A stretch of 64,000 bases of DNA. Origin: an uncultured Opitutia bacterium (GTDB lineage Bacteria > Verrucomicrobiota > Verrucomicrobiia > Opitutales > Opitutaceae). Numbering within the stretch: the first letter of the stretch is position 1; every line of letters begins with the position of its first letter. The notes beneath the pieces were generated by a model that saw only the letters and a list, made by a program, of their open reading frames with translations, was not told the origin of the DNA and made no database searches. The position numbers and the translations under genes are program-made. Shown one piece after another: positions 6,675 to 15,638 of this stretch. The stretch covers positions 1-64,000 of the forward strand of contig CAIUOU010000147.1 of NCBI GenBank assembly GCA_903900845.1, given 5' to 3'.

Positions 6675-9600
6675 TCAGAACTGCGAGCGGAGTCCGACAG
6701 TGACCAGCGTGCCGAAGTTCTGGAAGACCTGGGGCCGGGTCCACGGCTGCGCGCCGTTGCCGAAGCGCTCCGTGCGCTTGTTCGCGCCGTTCCAGTTGCG
6801 CGCGCCGCCGTAGGCGGTGAAGCGCGGCGAAATCCGGTACTCGAAAGACCAGTCCTGGGTGATCTGCGGAGCCACGTAGGTGCGCGTGCCGGCGGGAATC
6901 GTCGCGCTCGCGGCGTTCAGGGCGCCGGACACCCGGTAGGCGTAGGCGACGTTGAATTTGAAGGAGAACGCGCGCCGGTTGTAACTCAGCCCCCAATTGA
7001 TGTTCTTGCGGGCGAAAGGCGTGAAGTCGGCGGCGTTGGGGCCCGACGCCCGCGAGATCGTGGCGTTCGCGAAGGTCGACAAACCGCGCGCCCACGCGGG
7101 CAGGAAGTGCCACGACTGGCGCCAGCTCACCTCGTAGCCCTCAACCGAGGCCTCGCCGCCGTTGGTCTTAGTGATGACCTCGTAGTCGAGGTAGTCGTCG
7201 TTCAGGCCGAAGCTCTCCAACTGCGCCAGCGTCGCAGGTGCGCGCACCTGGAGGAAGAAATTCTTCAGGTCCTTCCGGAAGAGACCTGCCGAAACGACCG
7301 CCCCCTTGATGCCGTAGGACTCCAACGAAAGGTCGAAATTGTCGGCGGACCACGGTGCGAGCCCGGAGTTGATGATCGTCGCCGTGCGGACGACCGATGT
7401 CGGGTCGGAGACGGTGATGCCGGGAACAACCTCGGACAAAGCCGGACGGCCGAGGGTCTTCGCGTAGGCGGCCCGGGCCACCAGCTCCTCGGAGAGGTAG
7501 AAGGTGCTGTTGAGGCTGGGATAGAGCCCGGAGTACTCGCGGGAGGCGGTCGCGCCGCGTTCCTTGTAGCGGAGCCGTGCGAGGTCGATCGCGGTCCCGG
7601 GCACCAGTTGCGGCCGGCCCGCCGCGTCGCGGACGAGGTTGCCGTTGGCATCCTGCTGATAGGTGGCGCGCACGCTGTCGAGCGGGCCGGCCCCGCTGCT
7701 GGCCGTACCCTCAAAACGGACGCCGCTCACGATCCAAAGGCGGTTATCGAGCAGCTTGACGTCCCCGCGCACGTAGGCGGCGCGGATGGTTTCCTGGAAG
7801 GAACGGGAGTTGGCGACGGCGGAGGAGTAGGCGGCGGCCTCGTTGAGGACGAACCACTCCGGGCGGGCCTTGAACAGTTCGTAAAACTTGACGGGGCTGA
7901 TCCACTTCACCTGCAGCGTATCGCTGAAGAAAACTTGGCGCGAAAGGGTCTCATTCGTGAGGTCGTGCGCGCCCGCGAGACGGCTCACGCCGGCGGGCGG
8001 CGAAAACGACCAGGTGCGGGCCTCGGAAACGCGGTCGCGCCGCTGGCGATTCACGGTGAAGCCGGTCTTGAGGGTCAGCGGGAACGGCACCTGGAAGGTC
8101 CGCGCGATGTTGCCGGACACGCTGCGCATGTCGTTCCGAATCCGCTCCGGCTGGCTGGAGGGACCGCCGAGGGTGAGCTGCGCGTTGTCGTAGGGGTCGA
8201 CCGCCTGCCCGGCGCGAGTCACGGCGGTGATGCTCGGGGCCCGCCGGGAGTAAACCCCTTGCAGGTCGTCCGCGCGCACGACGAGCGACCCGAGCGACGC
8301 CGTGCCGATGCTGCGGAAGAAGCCGTGCGCTAGATCCTCGCGCTCGTCCCAGCTGCGCGAGAAATTCGCCCCGGCGTCGATCTTGTAGAGACGCCCCTCA
8401 TGCTGGAAGCGCAACACCGCCGCCGAAGTCCCGCGCGTCCGGTCGCCGTAGGTCATGCTCTGGCGCACGGCGTCGTTCCCCGCCGCCGCACCCTGGGAAA
8501 AATTGGCGTCGCCAGTCACACCGGTACCGAACGCGGTGGAGAATACATTCTGGCGCGTGGGGGTGTTGATCTGCACGTGCTCGAGGTTGAGCCGGAGAGA
8601 GCTGTCCCGGGTGACCCTCCAGTCGAGGGTCGTCGAGGCGAGCTGGCGTTGGGTGGCCTGCATCACGTTCTGCACCGTGGATGTCGTCAGCACCCCCCGC
8701 ACCATGTCCCAGGCGGGGCTGTCGTAGTCCATGTCGTACGCCCGCAGCATGCTGCTGAGGTTGACGGTGAACGCGAACGACGGGTTGACCGGCTGCGAGT
8801 AGTTCAGGTCGAACCCGGGCTGGATCGCCCGCTCGTTGGAACGCGGATCGCTGCCCAGCCGCGTGCCGAGGCCCGGGGGCACGAGACGGTTGTTCGAGTT
8901 GTAGGCCGCGTACGTGTTCAAACGGAGCTGGCGGCGCGGGTTGGAAAAGCCGCTTTTGCCGACGATGTTCACCGTGCCGCCGACCGCGTTGGCGGGGCGA
9001 TCGGGCGTGGGCACCTTGGTCACCTCGATGCGGTCGACGCTGCTCGCCGAACTCGCGGCGAGGTCGAAATTGCGGTCGACCGAGGGCGTCGAGACCTCCG
9101 CTCCGTCAACCATGAAGATGACGCCGCCCGCCGGCATGCCGCGGATGGAGGCGGTGCCCGCGGTCTGCGGCGCCGAGACGATCGAGATGCCCGGCGTGTA
9201 CTTCAGGTACTCCCCGATGTTGCCGTCACCGAGGTCTCCCACCTCGTCGAGCACAACCACGTTCTTGATGTTGGGGGACACCTTCTGCTCGTTGATCGCG
9301 GCCGCCTGCGCGCTCAGTTGCGTGGATTCGACGATAAAGTTGGCGAGGCGCACGACGTTGCCCGGGCCCGCGGTCGTCCGCTCCCGCGGAAGATCCAGCT
9401 CGAAGTCGCGCCGCGCCGGCACGCCCTCGGCCGCCAGCACCGCCGCCGTCCCCGGCTCGAGGCCCGCGTACGTCACGCGGAGACGCACCTGGCCGGCCGG
9501 CACCCCGTTGATCCGAAAATCCCCGTTGCCATCGGTGAACGCCTCGAGCGTCGAGCCTTCGACGACGACGCGGGCATTGTTGAGGTAAACCCCGGTCGCG

Positions 9601-9716
9601 GCGTTCAGCACCCGCCCTTCCACCGTGGCGGCGAAAACGGCGGATACCGGTAGCAGTGCCGCCGCGGCGGCGAGCATGAAGGGGAGACGGAGGATTCGTG
9701 GGTGGTTCAGGGTCAT
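6675..9716 (-). CDS. TonB-dependent outer-membrane receptor with CarboxypepD_reg-like N-terminus
   Basis: Outer-membrane transporter of about 1013 aa. Order of parts: signal peptide (LPFMLAAAAALLPVSAVFA), a carboxypeptidase-regulatory-like beta sandwich starting TVEGRVLNAATGVYL, the plug domain (EYLKYTPGISIV, SIRGMPAGGVIFMVDG, and GGTVNIVGKSGF at its end), then a large beta barrel ending in VTVGLRSQF with a terminal phenylalanine. The frame stays open to 9800, but the ATG at 9716 is preferred because it begins the signal peptide and overlaps the upstream stop (ATGA). Cotranscription with two sialidase-like genes suggests import of a glycan fragment or sugar acid. The ligand is inferred from context only. 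Confidence 0.9.
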   Translation of the reverse strand: MTLNHPRILRLPFMLAAAAALLPVSAVFAATVEGRVLNAATGVYLNNARVVVEGSTLEAFTDGNGDFRINGVPAGQVRLRVTYAGLEPGTAAVLAAEGVPARRDFELDLPRERTTAGPGNVVRLANFIVESTQLSAQAAAINEQKVSPNIKNVVVLDEVGDLGDGNIGEYLKYTPGISIVSAPQTAGTASIRGMPAGGVIFMVDGAEVSTPSVDRNFDLAASSASSVDRIEVTKVPTPDRPANAVGGTVNIVGKSGFSNPRRQLRLNTYAAYNSNNRLVPPGLGTRLGSDPRSNERAIQPGFDLNYSQPVNPSFAFTVNLSSMLRAYDMDYDSPAWDMVRGVLTTSTVQNVMQATQRQLASTTLDWRVTRDSSLRLNLEHVQINTPTRQNVFSTAFGTGVTGDANFSQGAAAGNDAVRQSMTYGDRTRGTSAAVLRFQHEGRLYKIDAGANFSRSWDEREDLAHGFFRSIGTASLGSLVVRADDLQGVYSRRAPSITAVTRAGQAVDPYDNAQLTLGGPSSQPERIRNDMRSVSGNIARTFQVPFPLTLKTGFTVNRQRRDRVSEARTWSFSPPAGVSRLAGAHDLTNETLSRQVFFSDTLQVKWISPVKFYELFKARPEWFVLNEAAAYSSAVANSRSFQETIRAAYVRGDVKLLDNRLWIVSGVRFEGTASSGAGPLDSVRATYQQDANGNLVRDAAGRPQLVPGTAIDLARLRYKERGATASREYSGLYPSLNSTFYLSEELVARAAYAKTLGRPALSEVVPGITVSDPTSVVRTATIINSGLAPWSADNFDLSLESYGIKGAVVSAGLFRKDLKNFFLQVRAPATLAQLESFGLNDDYLDYEVITKTNGGEASVEGYEVSWRQSWHFLPAWARGLSTFANATISRASGPNAADFTPFARKNINWGLSYNRRAFSFKFNVAYAYRVSGALNAASATIPAGTRTYVAPQITQDWSFEYRISPRFTAYGGARNWNGANKRTERFGNGAQPWTRPQVFQNFGTLVTVGLRSQF

Positions 9717-11464
9717 GGGGAAGATTCGCGAATGGAGGGAAGGATCGCCGGGAGCAGGCGGGAGGCGAGGTCGGTGTGACCGGCGCTGTTGGGATGGCAT
9801 CCGTCCGTGGTGAGGGATTGCAAGCGCTCACCGCGATTCCGCGCCTCCTGCCAGCCGGCGAAATGGTCGACCAGAGGCACCCCCGCCTCCGCCGCCACCG
9901 CGCGACAGGCGGCCGCGAAGGGAGCGAGCCGGACGTTCGGATCCTCGCCAAGACCGTTACGCGGATTCTCCTCCGCGAACATCGGCGGGGTCATCAAGAC
10001 CACGCGGGCGCCCGCGGTCCGGAGACGACGAACCATCTCGCGCAGGTTTTCAGTGTAGGTGCGCTCGCTGAGACGCGACCCTGTCTTGCCCGCGTCCACC
10101 CAGCTGTCGTTGGTGCCGTACATGACCGTGACGATATCGGGGCGCTGCGCGATGATCTCGGAGTCGAGCCGTGCCAGCGCCTGATCGGTGCGCTCGCCGC
10201 CGATGCCCGCGTTGTGCACCCGCGCCACCAAGCCCGCCTCGCGCAGCGCCGCCTGGAGGCGGGCGACGTAGGCCTCGCCCGGCTCCACGCCCTTGCGTGC
10301 GCCACGCGTGATCGAGTCGCCCAGCGCGATGATCCGGGGCCCGGAACCGTCGAGCGGCCGCTCGACCGGCCGCAGGAAATCCTCCTCGCGGAGCACGGCG
10401 CTCAACGAACCCTGCATCGTCGAGACCCAGAGCCGGCCCGGCTCCGGCTCAAAGATGTACGGGTAGGAGAGCCAGTCCGCCGATTCCCGCGCGCCCTTGG
10501 CCGGCACGCTCACCGCGATGACCTGCGGGGGCGTCCAGGTGAGCCCGTCGTTTTCCGAGAACGCCAACGACAGCTGATCCCGACGGCCCGCGCGCTTCGC
10601 CGGATCACGGTAGCGGTTCCAGACCAGCGCCAGACGTCCGCTCGCCAACCGCGCGAACATGCCGGGCGAATCACTCGCCTCGAGCGGCGCGGGGATCGGC
10701 GCGCCCCACTTCGATCCATCACGCGAGCTCGTCCAATAGAAGCACCCGTGCGGTACCCGCAGCAGCATGAACAAAGTGCCGTCGGCGCGCTCAGTCACCG
10801 TACCCTCGATGGCACCGCCATGCGTCGAAGCCCGCAGACCCGCCACCTTCGCGCGGTAATTCCCCGCCTCCCCGAGATCGATCGTCTCACCCGATTGCCA
10901 CGTCTGGCCGAGGTCGTCGGAGAAGAGGATCGTGGTCACGTGCCTTCCGGGCTCCGCCTTAGCCTGCTGGCAGACGAGCACCACACGACCCGAACGGAGC
11001 TGGATCATCTGCCGCACCGCACCGCACCAACCGTCCTGCAGTTGCACCGGCGCCGCCCAGGTCACGCCGTCATCGGCGCTGCGGCTCAAGTACACCGGCA
11101 GACGGCAGCCCTCCCGCGGCCCACGCGCGTCGTCCCAGCGGAAATCGAGCTCCCGGCGGTTGAGAAAGGCGTAAAGGATCACGCCCTCGCGCGTGCGGAG
11201 CAGCGCCCGTTCGCCACTGGACTCGAACCGCGCCTCGTCGAACAGCGCGCGCCGCGACCACGAGCGGCCCTCGTCGCGCGACACCTGCGCTCCGCGCGCG
11301 TCCATCGCCCAGATCGCACGGTCGGCCGAGCGCACGAACGGACCCTGGTGGGGAAAGGGCAAAGCGGCGACCTTCTCCTGCAAGACGACCTCCGCGCTGC
11401 CGGCAAAACCCGCGGCCGTGAGCAGCAGCGCCGGAAGGCACCAGGGGAAGAGGTTGCGCCGCAT
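9713..11464 (-). CDS. Exported fusion: BNR sialidase-like domain plus SGNH/GDSL esterase
   Basis: 583-aa exported protein with two catalytic-type domains. A signal peptide (to about A24) precedes a BNR propeller at about residues 30-360, with Asp-box-like motifs SRDEGRSW, SADDGVTW, SDDLGQTW, SSRDGSKW and SENDGLTW. An SGNH hydrolase follows at about 376-575, with block I GDS (S384), block II glycine in NAGIGG, block III GTND (N452) and block V DGCHP (D554, H557). All four SGNH blocks are intact. The pairing suggests removal of an acyl group and of a terminal sugar by one protein, as in sialate O-acetylesterase plus sialidase, but substrate evidence is lacking. First gene of the operon; it overlaps the receptor start by four bases. 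Confidence 0.85.
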   Translation of the reverse strand: MRRNLFPWCLPALLLTAAGFAGSAEVVLQEKVAALPFPHQGPFVRSADRAIWAMDARGAQVSRDEGRSWSRRALFDEARFESSGERALLRTREGVILYAFLNRRELDFRWDDARGPREGCRLPVYLSRSADDGVTWAAPVQLQDGWCGAVRQMIQLRSGRVVLVCQQAKAEPGRHVTTILFSDDLGQTWQSGETIDLGEAGNYRAKVAGLRASTHGGAIEGTVTERADGTLFMLLRVPHGCFYWTSSRDGSKWGAPIPAPLEASDSPGMFARLASGRLALVWNRYRDPAKRAGRRDQLSLAFSENDGLTWTPPQVIAVSVPAKGARESADWLSYPYIFEPEPGRLWVSTMQGSLSAVLREEDFLRPVERPLDGSGPRIIALGDSITRGARKGVEPGEAYVARLQAALREAGLVARVHNAGIGGERTDQALARLDSEIIAQRPDIVTVMYGTNDSWVDAGKTGSRLSERTYTENLREMVRRLRTAGARVVLMTPPMFAEENPRNGLGEDPNVRLAPFAAACRAVAAEAGVPLVDHFAGWQEARNRGERLQSLTTDGCHPNSAGHTDLASRLLPAILPSIRESSP

Positions 11465-11576
11465 GGGACTGTGGGACCTTGGGCAAGGGAACCCCTCGCA
11501 GGCAAACGTATCCCCGCGGGAGGGTTTTCAACGTTGAGACGCCCGCCCGGGCCGGTTCCCCTGGTCGACTCCAACC

Positions 11577-12356
11577 ATGCGCTCCTCCCTCATCCGCCAA
11601 CGTCTGCGTCACAACAAGCCTGCGCGGATCGCCTGCCTCTACTATCCGACGATGATGATGCCCGCCCACGCGGCGCGGGCCGGCTTCGATGCCATCTGGC
11701 TCGACACCGAGCACAGCACCTGGGAGCGGCGGGAGCTGCAGCGGTTGATCGCCCAGCATCACCTCGCGAACATCGACTGCATCGTGCGCACCGGCAGCCG
11801 CCACGCCTCCGAGCTGTACCACCTGCTGGAGGACGGCGCGACCGGACTCATGATCCCGCTCGTCAACTCGGCCGAGGAAGCCGCCGCCCTCGCGCGGGCG
11901 ACGAAGTTTCCGCCGACCGGACAGCGCGGCCTCGATGGAGCCGGGCTTGATAACAACTTCTATCTCGACGGCACGGCCGGCTACGCCGCCGCGGCCGACG
12001 CCGAGACGTTTCTCATCCTGCAGATCGAGACGCCAGAAGCCGTCGCGGCGGTGGATGCCATCGCAGCGGTACCCGGCGTGGACGGGCTTTTCATCGGGCC
12101 CGGCGATCTCTCCCTGCGTCTGGGCTGCCCGATGGACTGGGGTAACCCGAAAATGGTGGCGGCGGAAGACGCCGTCGCCGCCGCCGCGGCCCGCCATGGC
12201 AAAGCCTGGGGCCGGCCCTCGGGCTCGGCCCAGGACATCGCGCACCTCACTAAAAAGGGGGCGCGGTTGATCGCGCACGGCAGTGATTTCGGCGCCGTGA
12301 TGACAATGCTGCCCACCTACGCCAGAACGCTGCGCGAAGGCATGGGCGGGGATTGA
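11577..12356 (+). CDS. HpcH/HpaI aldolase family protein (second copy)
   Basis: 259-aa class II pyruvate aldolase-type protein. Key positions are conserved: H46 in DTEHS, the arginine of CIVRT, metal ligands E151 (QIETPEA) and D177 (GPGDLS), and the hydrophobic C-terminal strand GSDFGAVMTM. It is diverged from the aldolase at 3062, mainly in the first third and the C-terminus, so the two likely take different aldehydes. It is transcribed away from the TonB operon, whose first gene starts 112 bases to the left, so the shared intergenic region should hold both promoters. A role in the same sugar-acid pathway is inferred from position. Confidence 0.87.
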   Translation: MRSSLIRQRLRHNKPARIACLYYPTMMMPAHAARAGFDAIWLDTEHSTWERRELQRLIAQHHLANIDCIVRTGSRHASELYHLLEDGATGLMIPLVNSAEEAAALARATKFPPTGQRGLDGAGLDNNFYLDGTAGYAAAADAETFLILQIETPEAVAAVDAIAAVPGVDGLFIGPGDLSLRLGCPMDWGNPKMVAAEDAVAAAAARHGKAWGRPSGSAQDIAHLTKKGARLIAHGSDFGAVMTMLPTYARTLREGMGGD

Positions 12357-12461
12357 AATCAACCGCGGCTTGCGCGCGCGGGCGACCGCGCTTTTCTCCC
12401 CGGAAAGCCTGCGCCGGAAGTCGGGATCGGACGCCCGGCCCTTCCCCAACCTTTTCCCACC

Positions 12462-13304
12462 ATGAAGCTGCGCCTCATCCTTGCCTCCCTTTTTATCCCC
12501 GCCGCAGTCCGCGCGGCCGACGACCTTCGGCCACTCCGCCAGGCCCTCACGCTGCACGCCACGTTTGACCAAGGCCTCGACGCCGACTTCTCCCGCGGTG
12601 ATCCGAAGATCAAGTACGCGGGAGTACCCAAGGACCAGCCCGCCGGACCGGGGGAGTTCATCAAGATCATTCCGGGCGCCGGCCGCTTCGGTGGCGCGAT
12701 GCACGTCACGAAGAAGAATCCCATCCGCCCGTATTACGCGGGCCCGGGCGCCATCAATTACGACCGCGCCGACTGGAGCGGATCGGTCTCCGTGTGGCTG
12801 CGGCTCACGCCCGACGAGGACCTCGAAGCCGGCTACTGCGACCCGGTGCAGATCATCGGCGACGACTCAAAGAAGGGCTTCATGTTCCTCGAGTGGTCAA
12901 AGGACGAGAAACCCCGTCATTTCCGTTACGCGATCCGCCCGCTCGTCGAGATTTGGAATCCGCGCGGCATCGACTGGGCGAAGATGACCGACGCCGAGCG
13001 CCCGATGGTGGCGTTGCACACCGCACCGTTCTCCCGCGAACGTTGGACGCATGTTGTCTTCACGTTCCACCGCGTGAACACCGGCAAGTCGGCCCTCGGC
13101 GAGCTCTTCATCGACGGAAAATCGCGCGGCGTGATCCGGGATTGGGATCTGCGTTTCGGCTGGCAGGCCGACAAGGTGCAGCTGGTGCTGGCCGCCGCTT
13201 ACGTCGGGCACATGGATGACTTGGCAGCGTTCGACCGCGCGCTCACGGCAAACGAAGTCGCGCAGCTCTTCGCGCTCAAGAACGGCGTCCGCGATCTGCG
13301 GTGA
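12462..13304 (+). CDS. Secreted LamG/concanavalin-like domain protein
   Basis: 280-aa protein with a signal peptide (LRLILASLFIPAAVRA). The body looks like a LamG/pentraxin jelly-roll: an early LTLHATFDQGLDADFS strand, SGSVSVWLRLTPDED in the middle, then RWTHVVFTFHR, GELFIDGKSRG and a final MDDLAAFDRALTANEV with VAQLF. The last pattern is typical of LamG-like modules in Planctomycetes and Verrucomicrobia. No catalytic residues are evident; it may bind carbohydrate at the cell surface or in the periplasm. It lies 105 bases after the second aldolase on the same strand and may share its transcript. Confidence 0.75.
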   Translation: MKLRLILASLFIPAAVRAADDLRPLRQALTLHATFDQGLDADFSRGDPKIKYAGVPKDQPAGPGEFIKIIPGAGRFGGAMHVTKKNPIRPYYAGPGAINYDRADWSGSVSVWLRLTPDEDLEAGYCDPVQIIGDDSKKGFMFLEWSKDEKPRHFRYAIRPLVEIWNPRGIDWAKMTDAERPMVALHTAPFSRERWTHVVFTFHRVNTGKSALGELFIDGKSRGVIRDWDLRFGWQADKVQLVLAAAYVGHMDDLAAFDRALTANEVAQLFALKNGVRDLR

Positions 13305-13612
13305 GTGGTTGAACGGACCCTTTTCCGCCCGCAGGCCGGGCCAGCATTCCCGGTGGCTGGCCCTGATGGGGCCGGCGTGGACGGGATGGCCTTCGGCCGA
13401 TCGTCGTTTCGCCAAAGGCCGGGGTCACCCGATCCCGGCAGCAGAGCAACCCCGGCGAGGGGGATCCCCGAGTGCATCCTGAAATGCGGCGCCTGCCATC
13501 TCCACCCGCCTGCCCGACGCAAAACGCATTTCCTTCGCTCCCGACACGGCGTACCCTCCGGGCGCTTGCAGCACTCCGTTCCGGGATCGCCCGAAGCACC
13601 CTCTCCTACCCC
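13305..13612. other. 308-base gap with no supported gene
   Basis: Between the LamG-like gene and the esterase there is no reading frame with convincing composition. The esterase frame extends upstream to 13472, but that part is Arg/Pro-rich and precedes a clean signal peptide, so it is probably untranslated. No terminator, repeat or tRNA was recognised. A promoter for the esterase is likely here, although I could not pick its boxes. Confidence 0.5.
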
Positions 13613-14479
13613 ATGAAATCCTCCGCCCTCGCAATCTGCTCGTTCCTCGCCGCCTCACTTACCGCCGCGGAACCGAACCTCACCGTCACGCGCGACATCC
13701 CTTACGCCACACCCGCGCACGAGCGGAACACCCTCGACCTCCACGCGCCGGCGGGAGCGAAAAATCTTCCGGTCGTCTTCTGGATTCACGGCGGCGGCTG
13801 GCAGGCGGGCAGCAAAGCGGACGTTCAGCTCAAGCCGCGGCTTTTCACCTCCGCCGGTTTCGTCTTCGTCGCCATCAACTACCGCCTGCTGCCGCAGGTC
13901 GACATGACCACCCTCACCCGCGACGTCGCCCGCGCCCTCGGCTGGGTACACCGTAGCATCGCGAACCACGGCGGCGACCCGCGCCGTATTTTCGTGATGG
14001 GACATTCCTCCGGCGCCCAACTCGCCGCCCTGCTCTGCACCGACGACCGCCTCACGCGCGCCGAGGGTGTGCCATTCTCGTCTCTGAAGGGCTGCGTGCC
14101 GGTCGACGGCGACACGTTCGATCTGCCCGCGATCATCGCCACCGCCGAGACCCGCCGGCGCGTCCACGGCCAACCCGAGCCGAAATCGACGCATCGCGCG
14201 AAGTTCGGCACCGAGGAGCAGCACCGGGAGTTCTCCGCTGTCACCCACGTCGCTCCAGGAAAGGGCATCCCGCCGTTCCTCATCCTGCACATCAATGCAA
14301 ACCCCGACACCACGATCCAGGCCCAGCGGCTCGCCGCGGTGCTAAGGGGGGCGGGCGTTCCAGCCAGAGTGCTCGGTGACCGCGAGGCCAACCACAGCAG
14401 CCTCAACCACCGGCTCGGCGAACCCAGCGACGCCAACACCCGCGAACTGCTCGCCTTCGTGGCGGCGCAGTTGAAGTGA
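13613..14479 (+). CDS. Exported alpha/beta hydrolase (esterase/lipase-like)
   Basis: 288-aa alpha/beta-hydrolase with a signal peptide ([19 protein letters not shown]). The oxyanion-hole motif HGGGW is in [13 protein letters not shown], the nucleophile elbow is GHSSGA in [14 protein letters not shown], and a late EANHSSLNH segment supplies the probable catalytic histidine. This matches the BD-FAE/hormone-sensitive-lipase-like group that deacylates carbohydrate or small esters. The ATG at 13613 is chosen because the signal peptide begins there. With the SGNH domain at 9713 it gives the locus two predicted esterases, consistent with an acylated glycan substrate. It converges on the small gene ending at 14502. 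Confidence 0.85.
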   Translation: MKSSALAICSFLAASLTAAEPNLTVTRDIPYATPAHERNTLDLHAPAGAKNLPVVFWIHGGGWQAGSKADVQLKPRLFTSAGFVFVAINYRLLPQVDMTTLTRDVARALGWVHRSIANHGGDPRRIFVMGHSSGAQLAALLCTDDRLTRAEGVPFSSLKGCVPVDGDTFDLPAIIATAETRRRVHGQPEPKSTHRAKFGTEEQHREFSAVTHVAPGKGIPPFLILHINANPDTTIQAQRLAAVLRGAGVPARVLGDREANHSSLNHRLGEPSDANTRELLAFVAAQLK

Positions 14480-14501
14480 GTCCGTCTCCTGCTGGCTGCG
14501 A

Positions 14502-15071
14502 TCAGGAAGCCGGCGGCGACTTCCGGTCGGGATCCGTCTGCTTCACGTAACGATCGAGGACCGCGCCGGGCGGCCGCCAATCGGGGCGCAACCGGACGTC
14601 CTTCGCACCCGAGACCGAGCCCGGCGCGGCATGACCTCCCTTTTCGGCGGCGCGCCGCATCTCCCACCAGCACTGGCCGCGGTGGTTGTGCTCGTGATCG
14701 ATCACGAAACCCGCCTCGCGCATCATCGGGCCGGTCCAGCCCATGCAGTGGTCGCAATAGTCGCGGTACTGCTCGAGTCCGTTGCGACGAAGAAAGCCCT
14801 TCGAGGGGCAATCATGCATGTCGATGCGGAAGACCCCGGGGGAGGTGGTGATGTTGAAACCGAGATCCGGCGACTCCTCCAGCAGCGTGTGGCCCCAGTA
14901 CTTCTCCATGCCGGCAAACCCCTCCCGCTCGATCAGCTCGCGCGCGTGGCGCTGGCTGTCGCGGTTGATCGCCGCGTCCCAGTAGTCGCGCACCAAGGGG
15001 TGTCCGCCGGCGCGCTCCAGCCAGGCGAAGGTCCACTCGTAATGACCGCAGAAATCGTGGCAGCCGATCAT
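14502..15071 (-). CDS. Uncharacterised Cys-rich protein, CP-x16-C-x2-C family (second of pair)
   Basis: 189-aa predicted cytosolic protein of no family I can name with certainty. It carries C88-P89, C106 and C109 in YCDHC, and C134, that is CP-x16-C-x2-C-x24-C. The neighbouring protein has the same core with identical first spacings, so the two are homologues. The layout recalls the L-2-amino-thiazoline-4-carboxylate hydrolase-like family (PF14196), but this is from memory. Additional cysteines C4 and C8 (GCHDFCGHYEW) and a His-rich DHEHNH stretch (125-130) hint at metal binding. The start at 15071 overlaps the upstream stop (ATGA), so the two are translated together. Confidence 0.7.
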   Translation of the reverse strand: MIGCHDFCGHYEWTFAWLERAGGHPLVRDYWDAAINRDSQRHARELIEREGFAGMEKYWGHTLLEESPDLGFNITTSPGVFRIDMHDCPSKGFLRRNGLEQYRDYCDHCMGWTGPMMREAGFVIDHEHNHRGQCWWEMRRAAEKGGHAAPGSVSGAKDVRLRPDWRPPGAVLDRYVKQTDPDRKSPPAS

Positions 15072-15571
15072 GACGCCACCTCCCGGATCGCCGCCGGATC
15101 CTGCGGCGGCAAAGCGGCCGCCGGAGTCGCGTAGGTGTGGACACACGCGCCGTCTCCACCGGACAGCCGCATCTGCAGACCCGCCTCCGCCGCACGCGCC
15201 TCGCCGAGGATGTGGCAATGGCGGCAGTACTCGCGCACGATCCCGCGATTTCCCGCCCGGAGATGGAGGATCGCCGGGCAGACCCGGACCTTGATCTCGA
15301 CGCGCTCCGGCAGCTCCCGCACCTCGACCTCGCCGCCCGGCTCCGCCGCGAAGAACGCCCGCCAGTACGCCGCCACCGCCGGCAGCCCGCCCGCGCGCCA
15401 CGCGCGGTTCACCGGCGCGAAATAGTCACGCCCCAGGTCGCGGAGGTAGCGCCGCCAGCCATCCTCTCCCAGCCGCGCAAGGAGGAAGCGGAACGTCGCG
15501 TTCGTCGCGTAGTAAAAATCCGCCGAGCCCTGGGGCTTGGTGTCGGTGTAAGGCAGGGGCGAAGCGCTCAT
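15068..15571 (-). CDS. Uncharacterised Cys-rich protein, CP-x16-C-x2-C family (first of pair)
   Basis: 167-aa predicted cytosolic protein. An N-terminal helical part (FRFLLARLGEDGWRRYLRDL) leads to a strand-rich middle and the Cys core: C98-P99, C116 and C119 in YCRHC, and C143. It shares the EAG triplet and the final GxC with the next gene at matching distances (C119 to C143 is one residue shorter). The Cys arrangement resembles PF14196-type proteins, with low confidence. It follows the gamma-glutamyltransferase gene by 67 bases on the same strand, so the three may form one operon linked to sulfur or amino-acid turnover; this is inference. Confidence 0.7.
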   Translation of the reverse strand: MSASPLPYTDTKPQGSADFYYATNATFRFLLARLGEDGWRRYLRDLGRDYFAPVNRAWRAGGLPAVAAYWRAFFAAEPGGEVEVRELPERVEIKVRVCPAILHLRAGNRGIVREYCRHCHILGEARAAEAGLQMRLSGGDGACVHTYATPAAALPPQDPAAIREVAS

Positions 15572-15638
15572 CGGGGAAAACGTTCGCGGCGGAAACGCCG
15601 CTGGCCAGCCGCGAATGCAGGAAGGCGGAGCGACGCGC

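Noticed and set aside
6666-8333. 555-codon open frame on the plus strand, opposite the TonB receptor
   Set aside because: Composition is Arg/Gly/Val-rich and tracks the GC skew of the codons of the receptor on the other strand; no motif or signal is seen.
9698-11950. 750-codon open frame on the plus strand, opposite the sialidase-esterase
   Set aside because: Antisense shadow of a high-GC gene; the sialidase and SGNH motifs are clear on the minus strand.
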